Shown in pieces: positions 9,201-16,296 of a stretch of DNA of 64,000 nt. The DNA lies in the NCBI RefSeq assembly GCF_004342605.1, contig NZ_SLZL01000010.1:62001-126000 (forward strand). The letters are read 5' to 3'. This stretch comes from Caulobacter sp. BK020. Its GTDB lineage: Bacteria > Pseudomonadota > Alphaproteobacteria > Caulobacterales > Caulobacteraceae. The position numbers and the translations under genes are program-made. Position 1 is the first letter of the stretch. Each line of letters opens with the position of its first letter. The notes under the pieces are model-generated. The model was not told where the DNA came from. It did no database searches and saw only the letters and a program-made list of their open reading frames with translations.

Positions 9201-9671
9201 TCACCACATGGGATCGCGGTCGGCGGCGTGGAAGACCTCGGCGATCCGCTGGCGATTGCCCGGGGTAACCTCGGCCGGCAAGGCGTCGGGCGCGAACCAG
9301 CCGACCCGGTGGATCTCGCCCTGGGCGCTGGCGGCGCAGGGCTCCCAGGCGTGGACGCGGTAGACCAGCACGTGGTCCCCCGGATGGCGCGGCTCGTTGC
9401 TGTGGACCGAGACCAGGGTCGGCCGCCCCAGCACGCGCACGCCGGCCTCCTCCTGCAGCTCGCGGATCACCGCCGTCTCCGCCGTCTCGCCGCGCTCGAC
9501 CCCGCCGCCCGGCAGGTGCCAGCCATGGACATAGGTATGCTCGATCAGCAGCACTCGCCCCTCGGCGTCGGTGACCACGCCGCGCACCCCCAGCGTCAGG
9601 CCCCGCCGCCAGCGGAACCAGGCATAGACCAAGGGACGGGTGAAAGGTTCGACGCGACGACGCCAGAGCAT
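9201..9671 (-). CDS. NUDIX hydrolase, 156 aa
   Basis: Hydrolyses a nucleoside diphosphate linked to another moiety. The NUDIX box is complete: GGVERGETAETAVIREL followed by QEEAGV, giving the G-x5-E-x7-REUxEExGU pattern that binds Mg2+. The domain fills the protein from about residue 25 onward. I chose the ATG at 9671 (MLWRRRVEPFTRPL); the open frame extends upstream but over the divergent promoter region. The substrate cannot be told from the sequence. Confidence 0.85.
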   Translation of the reverse strand: MLWRRRVEPFTRPLVYAWFRWRRGLTLGVRGVVTDAEGRVLLIEHTYVHGWHLPGGGVERGETAETAVIRELQEEAGVRVLGRPTLVSVHSNEPRHPGDHVLVYRVHAWEPCAASAQGEIHRVGWFAPDALPAEVTPGNRQRIAEVFHAADRDPMW

Positions 9672-9807
9672 GACGCAAGCGTACGGCCTGGTCCTTCCTC
9701 TGTCATCCGGCGATCCGGACGAGCTTTGGCGGTCGCCAGCCTTGCGGCGAGCCTCGCCCCCCGTTAAAGCCGGCATTGTCTTTCAATCCGACAACGGACC
9801 CACGCTC

Positions 9808-9888
9808 ATGCTCGCGATCGGCGTCATCGCCATTTTCCTGGCGGTCATCCTCGGCCTCAACAAGTTCGAGTTCGGCCGTTTCGACTAA
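9808..9888 (+). CDS. Single-pass membrane micropeptide, 26 aa
   Basis: The frame MLAIGVIAIFLAVILGLNKFEFGRFD is almost entirely one transmembrane helix (residues 1-17) with a short charged tail. Nearly all third codon positions are G or C, as in true genes here, and the stop lies only 4 nt before the pteridine reductase start, so the two are probably cotranscribed and coupled. The ribosome binding site is weak. Function unknown; small hydrophobic peptides of this size often bind a membrane complex. Confidence 0.55.
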   Translation: MLAIGVIAIFLAVILGLNKFEFGRFD

Positions 9889-9892
9889 GACC

Positions 9893-10645
9893 ATGACCCG
9901 CGGCGCGGCCCTGGTCACCGGCGCCGGCCGCCGGATCGGCCGCGTCCTCGCCCTGGAGGCGGCGCGGGCGGGGTTCGACGTCGCCGTCCACTACCGCACG
10001 GGCCGCGCCGACGCCCAGGCCGTGGCCGACGAGGTCGCCGCCTTGGGTCGCCGCGCCGTCGTCCTCGACGCCGAACTGGCGGACGAAGCCCAGACCGCCG
10101 CCCTGATCCCGCGCATCGCCCAGGCCCTGGGCCCTGTCACCCTGCTGGTCAACAGCGCCTCGACCTTCGAGGACGACCGCCTGGCCACCGCGACGCGCGA
10201 AAGCTGGGACGCGCATCTGGACGCCAACCTGCGGGCCCCGGTCGTCCTGGCCCAGGCCTTCGCCGCCGCCCTGCCCGCCGAGGAGCCAGGCCAGATCGTC
10301 AACATCGTCGACCAGCGCGTCCTGCGGCCCAATCCGCAGTTCTTCAGCTACAGCCTGTCCAAGGCCGGCCTGTGGTGGGTCACCCGGACCATGGCCCAGG
10401 ACCTGGCGCCGCGCATCCGCGTCAACGCCATCGGCCCCGGTCCGACCCTGGCCTCGACGCACCAGGCGCCCGGCGAGTTCGAGCGCGAGGCCGCCGGCAC
10501 GCCGCTGGAACGGGCCGTTTCGCCGGACGACATCGCCGCGGCCCTGCGCTACCTCATTGACGCCAAGGCGGTCACGGGCCAGATGATCGCGGTCGACGCG
10601 GGTCAGCATCTGGGCTGGCGCACGCCGGACATCATCGGTTCCTGA
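9893..10645 (+). CDS. folM: Pteridine reductase / dihydromonapterin reductase-like SDR, 250 aa
   Basis: A short-chain dehydrogenase that probably reduces dihydrofolate or dihydromonapterin with NADPH. It has the NADPH loop TGAGRRIGR (residues 10-17) with an arginine pair favouring the 2'-phosphate, the NSAS strand, and D140-Y153-K157. Asp in place of the usual catalytic Ser, with 13 and then 4 residue spacing to Y and K, is the pattern of PTR1/FolM pteridine reductases. The next gene, 8 nt downstream, is folB, which strongly supports a folate/pterin role. The start at 9893 follows the micropeptide stop. Confidence 0.8.
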   Translation: MTRGAALVTGAGRRIGRVLALEAARAGFDVAVHYRTGRADAQAVADEVAALGRRAVVLDAELADEAQTAALIPRIAQALGPVTLLVNSASTFEDDRLATATRESWDAHLDANLRAPVVLAQAFAAALPAEEPGQIVNIVDQRVLRPNPQFFSYSLSKAGLWWVTRTMAQDLAPRIRVNAIGPGPTLASTHQAPGEFEREAAGTPLERAVSPDDIAAALRYLIDAKAVTGQMIAVDAGQHLGWRTPDIIGS

Positions 10646-10653
10646 GAGTCGCC

Positions 10654-11067
10654 GTGGCCGCCCAACCCCTGACCAACGCTCCGAACACGGCTCCCCAGCC
10701 GACGCCGGCCCGGGTGATCGTCACCAAGGTGTTCGTGCGCGGCCTGAAGGTCGACGCCTGGATCGGGGTCTACGACCACGAGCACGGCCGCCAGCAGCCC
10801 CTGGTCATTGACGTCGAGCTGGATGTCGCCGCCAGCCACTGCGAAGCGCTGGGCGACACCGTCAACTACGAGACCATCCTGCAGGCCGCGCAAGCCATCG
10901 CCGCCGAGGGCCATATCGATCTGGTCGAGACCTTCGCCGAACGCCTGGCCCAGGCCAGCTTCGCCGACGGCCGCGTGACCCGCGCCCGGGTGCGGGTCGA
11001 AAAGCCCCTGGCCCTGGCGCCCCACGCCGCGGCGGCCGGCGTGGAAATCACCGCCGTCCGGGGGTGA
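10654..11067 (+). CDS. folB: Dihydroneopterin aldolase FolB, 137 aa
   Basis: Converts 7,8-dihydroneopterin to 6-hydroxymethyl-dihydropterin in folate synthesis. After a disordered N-terminal stretch of about 20 residues, the T-fold domain shows 'VFVRGLKVDAWIGVYDHE' (substrate-binding Glu in the family), 'QPLVIDVELDV', 'DTVNYETI', 'HIDLVETFAERLA' and 'ARVRVEKPLAL', in the normal order. It starts with GTG, 8 nt after the folM-like gene. The N-terminal extension is longer than in most FolB proteins; translation could start later but no better site is evident. Confidence 0.9.
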   Translation: MAAQPLTNAPNTAPQPTPARVIVTKVFVRGLKVDAWIGVYDHEHGRQQPLVIDVELDVAASHCEALGDTVNYETILQAAQAIAAEGHIDLVETFAERLAQASFADGRVTRARVRVEKPLALAPHAAAAGVEITAVRG

Positions 11068-11077
11068 GCCGCCGGTC

Positions 11078-11641
11078 ATGAGCGAGCTGTCGCACCGCGC
11101 CCGCCTTTCCCCATTCCAACCCGAGACGGTCTGGACGCTGGAGGGCGCGGAGCTGGTCGAGCGCCGGGGACCTCGTGAACAGCGCTTTCCGTTGGCCGGC
11201 CTGACAGTCTTCCGCCTGGCCAGGCCGCGTTCCGGCGGTCGCCGCCGGGTGCTGACCCTGAGCTTCGGCCGCCGCAAGACCATCCTGACCGCGCAGAGCT
11301 ACGTCGGCCCCGGCCGCTTTGACGACCGGCTGGCCAGCTTCTCGCTGCTGGCCCGCGCCGTGGCGGCGGTGGCGGCCGACCTGGCGCCCCGCGCCCGCTT
11401 CGAACTGGCCGGCGCCATGGCGCCGCGCGAGGGCCTGACCTGGGTGATGGGCCTGCTGGGCTTCGGCACGGCGGTGATGCTGCTGCTGGCCTTCAGCCCG
11501 CACATGGCCGGCATGGCCATCGCCATCGCCGCCCGCCTGGCCTTCCTGCTGATCCTGCTGGCCGCCGCCCTGCCCTGGCTGGGACGCGGCCACGGCCTGG
11601 ACCCGCACGCCCTTCCCGAGGATCTGCTGCCGGGCGGCTAG
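11078..11641 (+). CDS. Hypothetical protein with two C-terminal membrane segments, 187 aa
   Basis: I recognise no named family. The N-terminal 110 residues are soluble, basic and strand-rich (ETVWTLEGAELVERRGPREQ, then 'LTLSFGRRKTILTAQSY'), possibly a small PH-like or membrane-peripheral domain. Two hydrophobic segments lie near residues 123-145 and 148-168, and the tail is HGLDPHALPEDLLPGG. It follows folB by 10 nt on the same strand and is probably in the same transcript. The start ATG at 11078 is the only good choice after the folB stop. Confidence 0.7.
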   Translation: MSELSHRARLSPFQPETVWTLEGAELVERRGPREQRFPLAGLTVFRLARPRSGGRRRVLTLSFGRRKTILTAQSYVGPGRFDDRLASFSLLARAVAAVAADLAPRARFELAGAMAPREGLTWVMGLLGFGTAVMLLLAFSPHMAGMAIAIAARLAFLLILLAAALPWLGRGHGLDPHALPEDLLPGG

Positions 11642-11704
11642 ACGCCGTCCAGCCTGACAGGACCTTCATTTGCGTTGGTCGCCGTTTTTCGCGACCATCG
11701 TTCC

Positions 11705-12082
11705 ATGACCCAGACCGACCCTGCTCCCGATCCCGCCGTCCCGCCCGCGCTGCAGGACGACAAGACCATGCCCGTGGTGGTCTACGCCCTCTATCTAGCC
11801 GCCCTGGTCTCGGCCGGCATGACCTCGGTGGTCGGGGTGATCCTGGCCTATGTCAGCAAGGGCGCCGCGCCCGAGTGGATCCAGAGCCACTACGTCTTCC
11901 AGATCCGCACCTTCTGGCTGTCGCTGCTGTTCGGCCTGATCGGTCTTGTGCTGACGCCGGTGGGAATCGGCTTCGTGATCCTGCCGGCGGTCGGCATCTG
12001 GGTGGCGGTGCGATGCATCCTCGGCCTGTCCTGGCTGTTGAAGACCCAGGCCTATCCCACGCCGCGCAACTGGATGATCTGA
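11705..12082 (+). CDS. DUF4870-family membrane protein (copy 1), 125 aa
   Basis: Small inner-membrane protein of the DUF4870 type, with about three hydrophobic segments: near residues 24-50 (VVVYALYLAALVSAGMTSVV), 65-88 and 90-112. It carries the conserved 'SHYVFQIRTFWLSLLFGLIG' block seen in copy 2. A proline/acid-rich N-terminus precedes the first helix. Its stop codon overlaps the start of the next gene by one base (TGATG), so the two are translationally coupled. Molecular function of this family is not established. Confidence 0.8.
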   Translation: MTQTDPAPDPAVPPALQDDKTMPVVVYALYLAALVSAGMTSVVGVILAYVSKGAAPEWIQSHYVFQIRTFWLSLLFGLIGLVLTPVGIGFVILPAVGIWVAVRCILGLSWLLKTQAYPTPRNWMI

Positions 12083-12486
12083 TGAGCGACGCCGCCCCCA
12101 CCGCCCCCGACCGCGCCGAGGAGGACAAGGTCCTGCCGATCGTGGTCTACGCCCTGTACCTGCTGGGCTTCACCAACGGCCTGACCTTCCTGGCCGGTCT
12201 GATCGTCGCCTACCTCAACCGCGAGACCGCCGGGCCGATCAACGCCAGCCACTACACCTTCGCGATCCGCACCTTCTGGCTGTCGATCTGGTGGTTCCTG
12301 ATCGGCCTGGCCCTGTTCCTGGTCGGCCTGGCCCTGGCGGTGCTGCTGATCGGCATCCCGATGCTGATCGTCGGCGGCGCGATCATGGGCGCGATCGGCG
12401 TGTTTTTCGTGGTCCGCTGCATCATGGGGTTGGTCTATCTGCTGAAGGGCGAGGCCTATCCCAGACCCCTGACCTGGCTGGTCTGA
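12082..12486 (+). CDS. DUF4870-family membrane protein (copy 2), 134 aa
   Basis: A tandem paralogue of the preceding gene: 'LPIVVYALYLLGFTNGLTFLAGLIVAYLN' and 'SHYTFAIRTFWLSIWWFLIG' align directly with copy 1. The extra hydrophobic stretch near residues 82-108 is longer than in copy 1. The pair probably arose by duplication and may form a hetero-oligomer. A strong terminator follows 20 nt after the stop. Confidence 0.8.
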   Translation: MSDAAPTAPDRAEEDKVLPIVVYALYLLGFTNGLTFLAGLIVAYLNRETAGPINASHYTFAIRTFWLSIWWFLIGLALFLVGLALAVLLIGIPMLIVGGAIMGAIGVFFVVRCIMGLVYLLKGEAYPRPLTWLV

Positions 12487-12506
12487 CGCCAGCGTCCAGA
12501 CACAAA

Positions 12507-12539
12507 AAAATCCCGGAGCGCCAGGCGCTCCGGGATTTT
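12507..12539. terminator. Bidirectional Rho-independent terminator
   Basis: A perfect inverted repeat: AAAATCCCGGAGCGCC (12507-12522) and GGCGCTCCGGGATTTT (12524-12539). It has an A-tract on the left and a T-tract on the right, so it can terminate both the rightward DUF4870 operon and the leftward ilvE gene. Confidence 0.85.
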
Positions 12540-12563
12540 CAATTCAACGCTGGAACCCGGCCC

Positions 12564-13451
12564 TCAGGCCGCCACCAGCTCCCGCCGCACCAGGCGGGCA
12601 TATTCGTCCATCAGAGACAACGACAGCGCGCCCGGGGTGAACCGGAACTCGCCGATCTCCGACACCGGGGTGACCTCGGCGGCGGTGCCGACGATGAAGC
12701 ACTCGGTGAAGCTCGCCAGTTCCGACTTCTCGATATGGCGCTCGACCACCTCGATTCCGCGCTGGCGCGCGATCTGGATCACCGTCTGGCGGGTGATGCC
12801 GTTCAGGATGCAGTCCGGGGTCGGGGTGTGCAGCACGCCGTCCTTGACGAAGAACACATTGGCCCCGGTCGCCTCGGCGATATAGCCGCGATAGTCGACC
12901 ATCATCGCGTCGGCGTAGCCGTCCTTCTCGGCGGCGTGCTTGGAGATGGTGCAGATCATGTAGAGCCCGGCCGCCTTGGCGGCGGTCGGGATGGTGTTCG
13001 GGGCCGGGCGGTCGTACTTGGCCCAGGTCAGGCGGATGCCCTTGGCCTTGGTCGCCGGGTCGAAATAGCTGGGCCATTCCCATACGGCGATGGCCACGTG
13101 GATCCTGGTCTGCTGGGCCGAGACGCCGATCATCTCGCTGCCGCGCCAGGCGATGGGCCGGACATAGCAGTCGGTCAGGCCGTTCTTGGCGGCGGTCGCC
13201 TTGCACGCCTCGTCGATCTGCTCCACCGTGTAGGGGATCTTGAAATCGAGGATTTCGGCCGATTTGAACAGGCGCTCGGTATGCTCGGTCAGCTTGAAGA
13301 TCTCGCCGCCGTACATCCGCTCGCCTTCGAACACCGACGAGGCGTAATGTAGGCCGTGGGTCAATACGTGCACCTTCGCGTCCCGCCAGGCGACGAACTG
13401 GCCGTCGAGCCAGATCCAACCATCGCGATCATCGAAGGGAACGAGAGACAT
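12564..13451 (-). CDS. ilvE: Branched-chain amino acid aminotransferase, 295 aa
   Basis: PLP enzyme catalysing the last step of Val/Leu/Ile synthesis and the first of their breakdown. It shows the class IV aminotransferase features: 'HYASSVFEGERMY' near residue 36, 'DCYVRPIAWRGSEMIGV', the PLP-lysine region (NTIPTAAKAAGLYM near 150-165), 'DYRGYIAEATGANVFFV', and 'FIVGTAAEVTPV' near 250. The start has a strong AGGAGGT ribosome binding site. It is divergent from a MarR-type regulator, an arrangement seen in other alphaproteobacteria. Confidence 0.93.
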   Translation of the reverse strand: MSLVPFDDRDGWIWLDGQFVAWRDAKVHVLTHGLHYASSVFEGERMYGGEIFKLTEHTERLFKSAEILDFKIPYTVEQIDEACKATAAKNGLTDCYVRPIAWRGSEMIGVSAQQTRIHVAIAVWEWPSYFDPATKAKGIRLTWAKYDRPAPNTIPTAAKAAGLYMICTISKHAAEKDGYADAMMVDYRGYIAEATGANVFFVKDGVLHTPTPDCILNGITRQTVIQIARQRGIEVVERHIEKSELASFTECFIVGTAAEVTPVSEIGEFRFTPGALSLSLMDEYARLVRRELVAA

Positions 13452-13531
13452 CGGTCAAAGACCTCCTTATTTGGAACCCGGTTCTTAGACGCTCCGAGCC
13501 GCGGAAGGTCAAATAAAATGGACGCAAGCTG

Positions 13532-14074
13532 ATGGCTGGGCCGCTTTCATCGGGACCACCCGGGGGCCCGACCGCAGGGATGTCCGGCGGCTCGACCGAT
13601 CCGCGCCTGATCCTCGGCGAGGAACAGCTGGACGGCGGGCTGGAGCTGCTGCTGCTGGCCGAGGCGGGCCTGTGGGCGGCGGTCGATGCGGCCCTTGAGG
13701 GCGAAGGTCCGGGCCTGGGCCGCTCGCACTGGCGGGCCGCCTTCCTGCTGCGCCGCCGGCCGGGTCTCGGGGTGCAGGACCTTTCGAAACTGACCAGCCT
13801 GTCCAAGCAGGCGGCCAGCAAGACCCTGGCCGACCTGCAGCGGCTGAACCTGGCGCAGAAGGCGGCCGGCGACCTGGACGCCCGTCGTCGCCCCGCCGAG
13901 CTGACCCCCGAGGGGATGGCCTTCGAATACAGGGTGGCCGAGCGCCTGCGCACCCTGCTGGGCCGCGCCTACCGCACCGGCGGCCTGGACGGGGTGGCGG
14001 GCGCGCGCCGGATCCTGGCCGCCCTGGCCGGACCGCGCCAGGGCGTCGGCCTCAATCGTCGGGATGCGCTATGA
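13532..14074 (+). CDS. MarR-family transcriptional regulator, 180 aa
   Basis: Winged helix-turn-helix regulator. The DNA-binding domain spans about residues 60-125: 'RSHWRAAFLLRRRPGLGVQDLSKLTSLSKQAASKTLADL' (recognition helix) and the wing 'GDLDARRRPAELTPEG'. The flanking helices would make the dimer. Either ATG 13532 or ATG 13580 could be the start; the first 16 residues are low-complexity Gly/Pro. The stop overlaps the response-regulator start by 4 nt (ATGA), so the two are coupled. The MarR plus OmpR-regulator pairing resembles PetP/PetR of Rhodobacter, but I cannot assign that role here. Confidence 0.85.
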   Translation: MAGPLSSGPPGGPTAGMSGGSTDPRLILGEEQLDGGLELLLLAEAGLWAAVDAALEGEGPGLGRSHWRAAFLLRRRPGLGVQDLSKLTSLSKQAASKTLADLQRLNLAQKAAGDLDARRRPAELTPEGMAFEYRVAERLRTLLGRAYRTGGLDGVAGARRILAALAGPRQGVGLNRRDAL

Positions 14075-14772
14075 CGCCGGAAGAACGCGCGGACCGCCAC
14101 CTGCTGGTCGTCGACGACGACGACCGCATCCGCACCCTGCTCAAGGAATTCCTGACCCGCGCCGGCTTTCGCGTCAGCGCCGCGGCCGACGCCGCCCACG
14201 CCGACCGGCTGACCGGATCCATGGACTTCGACCTGCTGGTGCTGGACGTGATGATGCCCGGCGAGGACGGCTTTTCGTTCACCAAGCGGCTGCGGGCCCG
14301 GGGCGGCGAGGCCGGCCAGACGCCGATCCTGATGCTGACCGCCCGCGACCAGACCAGCGACCGGATCGAGGGCCTGACCCACGGAGCCGACGACTACCTG
14401 GCCAAGCCTTTCGAACCTCGAGAACTTCTGCTGCGCATCGAGTCGATCCTGCGCCGGTCGGCGCCCAAGCCGTCGGGTCCTCGCGCCATCAGCCTGGGCG
14501 ACTGCGCCTTCGAGCCGGAGCGCGGCGAACTGACCCGGAACGGCGAGCCGATCCGCCTGACCGAGGCCGAGGTCGCCCTGCTGCGCCGCCTGGCCAAGGC
14601 GGCCCACGCTCCCGTCGACCGCCTGGAGCTGGCCCGCGACACGGTCGACGCCACCGGCCGCGCCGTAGACGTCCAGGTCACCCGCCTGCGCCGCAAGATC
14701 GAGCCCGACCCGAAGAACCCGCGCTACCTGCAGACGGTGCGCGGGATCGGCTATCGGCTGGCGCCCGATTGA
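14071..14772 (+). CDS. OmpR/PhoB-type response regulator, 233 aa
   Basis: Receiver domain residues 8-125 with acidic pocket D15-D18, phospho-acceptor D59 (LVLDVMMPGEDG), T90 (MLTARD) and K112 (YLAKPFEPRELLLRI). A winged-helix DNA-binding domain follows from about 140 (GDCAFEPERGELTRNG...) ending in 'VTRLRRKIEPDPKNPRYLQTVRGIGYRL'. It is coupled to the upstream MarR gene by ATGA overlap. The partner kinase is the next gene, separated by a 127-nt palindromic repeat that may loosen their coexpression. Confidence 0.92.
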   Translation: MTPEERADRHLLVVDDDDRIRTLLKEFLTRAGFRVSAAADAAHADRLTGSMDFDLLVLDVMMPGEDGFSFTKRLRARGGEAGQTPILMLTARDQTSDRIEGLTHGADDYLAKPFEPRELLLRIESILRRSAPKPSGPRAISLGDCAFEPERGELTRNGEPIRLTEAEVALLRRLAKAAHAPVDRLELARDTVDATGRAVDVQVTRLRRKIEPDPKNPRYLQTVRGIGYRLAPD

Positions 14773-14787
14773 TGGGTGCGGCGAAGA

Positions 14788-14899
14788 CCCCCTCAGTCGG
14801 CTTCGCCGACAGCTCCCCCGAAGGGGGAGCATCCGCGCGGCGTAGCTCCTCCCCCCTTGGGGGAGGTGGTCCGAAGGGCCGGAGGGGGCCCCTCCGGCC
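14788..14899. repeat. Composite intergenic palindromic element between regulator and kinase
   Basis: A chain of three or more short hairpins: GTCGGCTTCGCCGAC, GCTCCCCC-GAA-GGGGGAGC, CTCCCCCC-TT-GGGGGAG, and a final 23-bp palindrome GGCCGGAGGGG-G-CCCCTCCGGCC (14877-14899). Such 'CCCCTCAGT-CGGC' chains are a common Caulobacter-type intergenic repeat. The last palindrome ends directly at the kinase ATG and contains its GGAGGGG ribosome binding site. Confidence 0.7.
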
Positions 14900-16252
14900 A
14901 TGATGCGCCTCCGCGCCCGGCTGCACATCCCCCGTCCGATCAAGCGCTGGCTGCCGAGCTCGCTGTTCGGCCGTAGCTTGCTGATCATCGTCCTGCCGGT
15001 GGCGGTGATGCAGATCGCCGTCACCTGGGCGTTCTTCGACGCCCATTGGGACACCGTCACCAGCCGCCTGTCGGAGGGCCTGGCCGGCGACGTGGCCTGG
15101 GCGGTCGAGAGCTACAAGGACGATCCCTCGCCCGCCGCCCTCGACAAGCTGGCCGAGCGCGCCCAGGACTCGATGGACCTGTCGATCGCGCTGCAGAAGG
15201 GCAAGAATCTGCCGGCCGGCAAGCGCAACTCGCTGTTCCGGGTGGTGGACCGCTCGCTGAACCGCGCCCTGTCCGACCGCCTGGACGCGCCGTTCTGGTT
15301 CGACGCCAGCGGCGACCACTATCCCGCCCATGTCGACATCCGGGTCAAGGTGCCGCAGGGCGTCCTGCGGATCATCGCCCCGCGCGACCGGGCCTTCGCC
15401 ACCCAGGGCCACATCTTCATCCTGTGGATCGTCGGAGCCACCCTGCTGCTGACCGCCGTGGCCATCCTGTTCATCCGCAACCAGGTCCGGGCCATCGAGC
15501 GGCTGGCCGACGCCGCCGACGCCTTTGGGCGCGGCATCGACCAGGCCGCCTTCAAGCCGCACGGCGCGCGCGAGGTGCGCCAGGCGGCCCAGGCGTTCCT
15601 GGCCATGAAGGCCCGCATCCAGCGCCATATCGAGCAGCGCACCGCCCTGCTGGCCAGCGTCAGCCATGATCTGCGCACGCCCCTCACCCGGCTGAAGCTG
15701 GAGATCGCCCTGGCCGAGCCCAGTCCGCAGCTGGAGGCCATGGCCCGGGACCTGTCGGAAATGGAGCACATGATCGACGAGTACCTGGCCTTCGCCCGCG
15801 GCGAAGGCGGCGAGGAAGCCCGCCAGGTCCTGCTGCGGCCGCTGATCGAGAGCGTGTGCGAGGGCGCGGCCCGGTCGGGGGCCAAGGTCGAGCTGTCGAT
15901 CGGCGACGACCTGACGGCCATTCTGCGGCCCAACGCCTTCAAGCGGGCCCTGGCCAACCTGATCGACAACGCCGCCGCCCATGGCGAGACCGTGCGGGTC
16001 TCGTCCACCGCCGCCCCGGCGGGCGGGGTGTGGATCTTCGTCGACGACGACGGCCCCGGCATCCCGGAGGACCGCCACGAGGAAGCCTTCCGCCCGTTCA
16101 ACCGCCTGGACGAGTCGCGGAACCAGAACGAGAAGGGCGTCGGGCTGGGCCTGGCCATAGCCCGCGACATGGCCCGGGGCCTGGGCGGGGAGCTGACGCT
16201 GCAGAGGTCGCCGATGGGGGGCTTGAGGGCGGTGCTGAGGTTGCCGGGGTAG
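14900..16252 (+). CDS. Sensor histidine kinase (EnvZ-like), 450 aa
   Basis: Membrane sensor kinase for the preceding response regulator. Order of parts: TM1 about 24-45, a periplasmic sensor region of about 120 residues, TM2 about 171-193 (HIFILWIVGATLLLTAVAIL), HAMP about 195-245, HisKA with H256 (ASVSHDLRTPLTRLKLE), and HATPase with N box 'NLIDNAAAHG', G1 'DDDGPGIP', and 'GVGLGLAIARDM' (G2). The start at 14900 (ATGATG) directly abuts a hairpin that contains the ribosome binding site. Signal unknown. Confidence 0.9.
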   Translation: MMRLRARLHIPRPIKRWLPSSLFGRSLLIIVLPVAVMQIAVTWAFFDAHWDTVTSRLSEGLAGDVAWAVESYKDDPSPAALDKLAERAQDSMDLSIALQKGKNLPAGKRNSLFRVVDRSLNRALSDRLDAPFWFDASGDHYPAHVDIRVKVPQGVLRIIAPRDRAFATQGHIFILWIVGATLLLTAVAILFIRNQVRAIERLADAADAFGRGIDQAAFKPHGAREVRQAAQAFLAMKARIQRHIEQRTALLASVSHDLRTPLTRLKLEIALAEPSPQLEAMARDLSEMEHMIDEYLAFARGEGGEEARQVLLRPLIESVCEGAARSGAKVELSIGDDLTAILRPNAFKRALANLIDNAAAHGETVRVSSTAAPAGGVWIFVDDDGPGIPEDRHEEAFRPFNRLDESRNQNEKGVGLGLAIARDMARGLGGELTLQRSPMGGLRAVLRLPG

Positions 16253-16268
16253 AGCGTCCGACGAGAAT

Positions 16269-16294
16269 GGGGACAGGTACATGTACCTGTCCCC
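16269..16294. repeat. Single GGGGACA-type REP palindrome
   Basis: A 26-bp perfect palindrome with halves GGGGACAGGTACA and TGTACCTGTCCCC, lying between the convergent histidine kinase and ThDP enzyme genes, 2 nt from the latter's stop. It is the most symmetrical copy in the window. As a hairpin it could protect or end both transcripts. Confidence 0.75.
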
Positions 16295-16296
16295 CG

